Assembly: GCA_020635115.1 (NCBI GenBank)
Contig: JACKAK010000005.1
Coordinates: forward strand, 62,001-126,000
Length of the DNA stretch: 64,000 bases
Source: Halobacteriovoraceae bacterium
Lineage (GTDB): Bacteria > Bdellovibrionota > Bacteriovoracia > Bacteriovoracales > Bacteriovoracaceae
Direction: 5' to 3'
Part shown: piece after piece, positions 61,596-64,000 of the stretch
How positions within the stretch are numbered: position 1 is the first letter of the stretch
How the letters are laid out: each line of letters starts with the position of its first letter
Made by a program: the position numbers and the translations under genes
Notes under the pieces: generated by a model
Seen by the model: the letters and a program-made list of their open reading frames with translations, nothing else
Told to the model about the DNA's origin: nothing
Database searches by the model: none

Positions 61596-63794
61596 ATGTC
61601 TTTTGATTACGAGAAAATCAAAGCTAAAGTAGAATCTAATGATTCTTGGACATCAAACAGTGACTTGTTCATGGTCCTCTCTGTTGTCTTTTTGTTATTA
61701 TATGTTGTTTCTTCAATGAGAAACGGTTCAAACACTGTACAACGATCTATTCAATATCAAGAACTACAAAAAAGAAATGAGCAACTTGAATCACAAATTC
61801 AGGCCTATGAAACATTAAAAGAAGACTACCTCGCAAAAGAGGCCTCACAAAAAGAACAAGAAACTTATGAAGCTTTAATGGAAAAACTTTCACTCTTAAA
61901 AGAGGAAACAAAAGAAGAGAAAAATGAGTTGAGAAGAAGAGCTCTTGAAAATGAAAAGAAAGAAATGGCCTTAAATGAATATCAACAAATAATAAAAAAT
62001 ATAATTGATTCAAATATGCTAGCTCAACAAAGAATTCAAAAGCGTGACAAAACTATTTCTAAAAAGTCAGAAGTTATTAAAGAACAAGAGATTACCATTG
62101 CACAAAAAACAGATACAATTCTTAAACAAGAACAAGATATTGAGAGTAAACGTTTAACTATTATAGAAAAACAAAAAATTATTGAAACTAAACAGGCCCT
62201 TTTAATCAAGAAGCAAGCACAAATTAAAGAACTAGAACAAGATGTTGAAGATAAAAAAATGAAAATTGCAGCTAACGAAGCGCAAATTGAAAAAATCAAT
62301 AAAGACTTAGATGAACAAATTGCTAAATTGGCAGATGAGTATAAAAGAAATAAAAAATCACAAAAAAGGCTTAACGCTGCAATACGTAGTTTAAAAAAGA
62401 AAAGTTCTGAAAAAATTGCTCAACTTGAACAAATTAATCTAGAGGTCAATAAACAATTAAATGTTGTTAACACCTCATTAAATTCAGCTGAAAATCAGTT
62501 AAAAAGTGCTGAACAAACAATTGAACAACAAAATCTTCAAACACAGAGACTTAATCAAGAAATTGCACAGGCCACGCAAGATTTATATGACACAAAAATT
62601 GCTTATGACCAACAAATTGATAAATTACAAGATGAGCATAAAAGAAAAATGGAGCTTGAAAAACAGAAATTCGAAGACGATTTAAAGAAGCAAAAACTTA
62701 GTCTTGAAGAACAACAAAAGAGACTTGCTGCGTTTCAAAAAGAAGCAGACAAAAAAGAAAAAGAGCTCGCTGGCAAAATTGCTAAGTTAAACACGAAAGT
62801 GAAAGATGTGAATACGCAACTTTCTGCTGCTGAAAATCAGAAAAGAAAACTTGCAGAGGATTTAGCTCAGGCGACACAGGAATACAAAGATAAAATGGCA
62901 AAAATGAAAAGTGATTTTGAATCTCAAATGGCCAGAGATAAAGCAGCTTTTGAGGATAGTTTAAATAAACAAAAACTTAGTGCAGCAGCTAGGGCCAGAA
63001 AAATGGCAGCTTTTCAGAAGGAAGCAGCTGAGAAGGAAAAAGAGTTACAAGGTAGATTGGCCGGTTTGGGTGAAAAAATTTCTGAATCTGAAGGGAAGCT
63101 GGCCAAAGCACAAGATGATCTTGAAGCAGCGAAAAAAGAATCTGGTCGTTATCTTTCAAGCATAAAAAAACTTGAAACTGACAAATCTCAACTTAGTGAT
63201 GAACTTAAACAGGCCCAATCACTTATCGATACACGTAAAAAGTTGGCAAAAAAGATGCTGGCAAATTTCAAGAAAAAGGGTGTGAGTGCTGATGTCGATC
63301 TACAAACAGGAGACGTAACAATTAGCTTTGGTAGAGAGTACTTTGATAGCGGACGAGCTGATTTAAAAAATGGAATGAAATCTTCACTCCAAAAATTTGT
63401 CCCCTCTTACTCTGAGAGTTTGTTTTCTGATCCAGCAATAGCTTCAAAAATAGAAGCTGTTGAAATTATAGGTTTTGCCTCACCTACTTATAATGGAAAG
63501 TTTATCAATCCACAAAGTTTGGATCCCAGTGATAAAAAAGCGGCGGAGTTTAACCTAAAATTATCTCAAAACAGAGCTAACTCGGTATTCAATTATATGT
63601 TTGATAGAAAAAAACTTAAATACAAGCATCAACAAAGACTCTTCCCTCTCGTTAAAGTGACAGGGAGATCTTTTATGACAGAAGAAATCAAAGACATAGA
63701 TAAGTATGAAGGAATGTCAGCTGATGATTTTTGTAAAGAATATGACTGTAAAAAGGCCCAAAGGGTTATTGTAAAATTCAGTTTGAAGAACTAG
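61596..63794 (+). CDS. MotB/OmpA-like stator protein with very long coiled coil
   Basis: Protein of 732 residues. A short cytoplasmic N-terminus is followed by one transmembrane helix (about 24-40, LFMVLSVVFLLLYVVSS) preceded by Asp23 in NSDLF, the same place as the proton-binding Asp of MotB (W-x-x-x-x-D-x-M). Residues about 45-550 are an unbroken Gln/Glu/Lys-rich coiled coil. Residues about 565-732 resemble an OmpA/MotB peptidoglycan-binding domain (ISFGREYFDSGRADLK, IEIIGFASP-like VEIIGFASP, LKLSQNRANSVFNYM). AGGGAAG before the ATG. The next gene, 9 bases on, encodes a membrane protein that may be its MotA-like partner. Confidence 0.75.
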   Translation: MSFDYEKIKAKVESNDSWTSNSDLFMVLSVVFLLLYVVSSMRNGSNTVQRSIQYQELQKRNEQLESQIQAYETLKEDYLAKEASQKEQETYEALMEKLSLLKEETKEEKNELRRRALENEKKEMALNEYQQIIKNIIDSNMLAQQRIQKRDKTISKKSEVIKEQEITIAQKTDTILKQEQDIESKRLTIIEKQKIIETKQALLIKKQAQIKELEQDVEDKKMKIAANEAQIEKINKDLDEQIAKLADEYKRNKKSQKRLNAAIRSLKKKSSEKIAQLEQINLEVNKQLNVVNTSLNSAENQLKSAEQTIEQQNLQTQRLNQEIAQATQDLYDTKIAYDQQIDKLQDEHKRKMELEKQKFEDDLKKQKLSLEEQQKRLAAFQKEADKKEKELAGKIAKLNTKVKDVNTQLSAAENQKRKLAEDLAQATQEYKDKMAKMKSDFESQMARDKAAFEDSLNKQKLSAAARARKMAAFQKEAAEKEKELQGRLAGLGEKISESEGKLAKAQDDLEAAKKESGRYLSSIKKLETDKSQLSDELKQAQSLIDTRKKLAKKMLANFKKKGVSADVDLQTGDVTISFGREYFDSGRADLKNGMKSSLQKFVPSYSESLFSDPAIASKIEAVEIIGFASPTYNGKFINPQSLDPSDKKAAEFNLKLSQNRANSVFNYMFDRKKLKYKHQQRLFPLVKVTGRSFMTEEIKDIDKYEGMSADDFCKEYDCKKAQRVIVKFSLKN

Positions 63795-63803
63795 GAGACG
63801 GAG

Positions 63804-64000
63804 ATGGTCGATTCAGGTCAACAAGAAATTTTAAAAGGGCTTGCCGACTTATTAACACCGACAATGATTGTTGTCTTTTTTATTGGTACATCACTAAGGG
63901 CGTTAGTGTATTGGACTATAAAAAGAGAAGATTGGTTTGCACGTGAGTTTGAAAGAAGGGCGCATGCATTTCTAGAGCTCATGTCAAAGGATGGTCATTT
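63804..64000 (+). CDS. Membrane protein start, possible MotA/ExbB-like partner (partial)
   Basis: The first 65 codons are in the window. MVDSGQQEILKGLADLL is followed by a transmembrane helix (TPTMIVVFFIGTSLRALVYW) and a charged cytoplasmic-looking stretch (TIKREDWFAREFERRAHAFLEL). It begins 9 bases after the MotB-like gene with AGGAGACGG before the ATG. MotA/TolQ/ExbB subunits usually have such a single N-terminal helix and then a cytoplasmic segment, but the diagnostic channel helices lie beyond the window. Confidence 0.45.
   Translation, partial: MVDSGQQEILKGLADLLTPTMIVVFFIGTSLRALVYWTIKREDWFAREFERRAHAFLELMSKDGH

Overview
This AT-rich window most resembles a chromosomal segment of a Bdellovibrionota predator-type bacterium (Bacteriovorax/Halobacteriovorax-like). 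That is an inference from gene style: many signal-peptide and lipoprotein genes of unknown function, delta-type Ser/Thr kinase motifs, a FecR/TPR/beta-barrel pair, and large secreted repeat proteins. No rRNA or tRNA gene was seen to fix the taxonomy. Genes lie on both strands in short operons. Convergent neighbours repeatedly overlap at their 3' ends.

Layout. 1-3.0 kb: start of a secreted protein, an MBL-fold hydrolase and IS605-type element copy 1. 3-6.7 kb: HExxH secreted protein, GYF_2 membrane protein, ureohydrolase. 6.7-11.9 kb: one giant secreted protein with about 25 repeats of about 36 residues. 12.0-15.6 kb: an insertion-sequence graveyard (ISL3, IS3 and IS1595 fragments) holding an orphan Imm11-like immunity gene, a lysine-rich tail remnant and an NHL-repeat remnant. 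16-20.3 kb: YceI-like protein and a complete sdhCAB operon. 20.3-22.2 kb: SprT-like protease, hotdog thioesterase, DUF423 protein. 22.2-25.8 kb: a lipoprotein gene cut in two by a third IS605-type element (intact tnpB, internally deleted tnpA), followed by a paralogous lipoprotein. 25.9-28.7 kb: FecR protein plus TPR/beta-barrel protein. 28.7-38.4 kb: queE, DksA/TraR-like regulator, outer-membrane proteins, truncated globin, DEAD-box helicase, FHA protein and tgt. 38.6-42.1 kb: two surface lipoprotein genes, the first frameshifted near its start by a 49-bp duplication-type insertion. 42.1-50.9 kb: serC, a secreted Ham1-like protein, lipase-like protein, XPNPEP1-type aminopeptidase, murD and a METTL25-like methyltransferase. 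51-53 kb: IS605-type copy 2, inverted relative to copy 1, inserted between the ribosome-binding site and start codon of a small gene. 53-60.4 kb: aldehyde dehydrogenase, Ser/Thr kinase, thioesterase, sixA, rsmE. 60.5-64 kb: a TPR protein, a long coiled-coil MotB/OmpA-like protein, and the start of a membrane protein that may be its MotA-like partner.

Pathways recognisable from the genes: aerobic respiration (sdhCAB), queuosine tRNA modification (queE and tgt, about 8 kb apart), serine synthesis (serC), peptidoglycan precursor synthesis (murD), ribosome methylation (rsmE), phosphohistidine dephosphorylation (sixA). Two points merit most attention: the coiled-coil MotB-like operon at the right edge, preceded by a perfect 18-bp palindrome, and the record of mobile-element activity, where sites of insertion can be reconstructed to the base. 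All functional calls come from reading motifs by eye; no database search was run.
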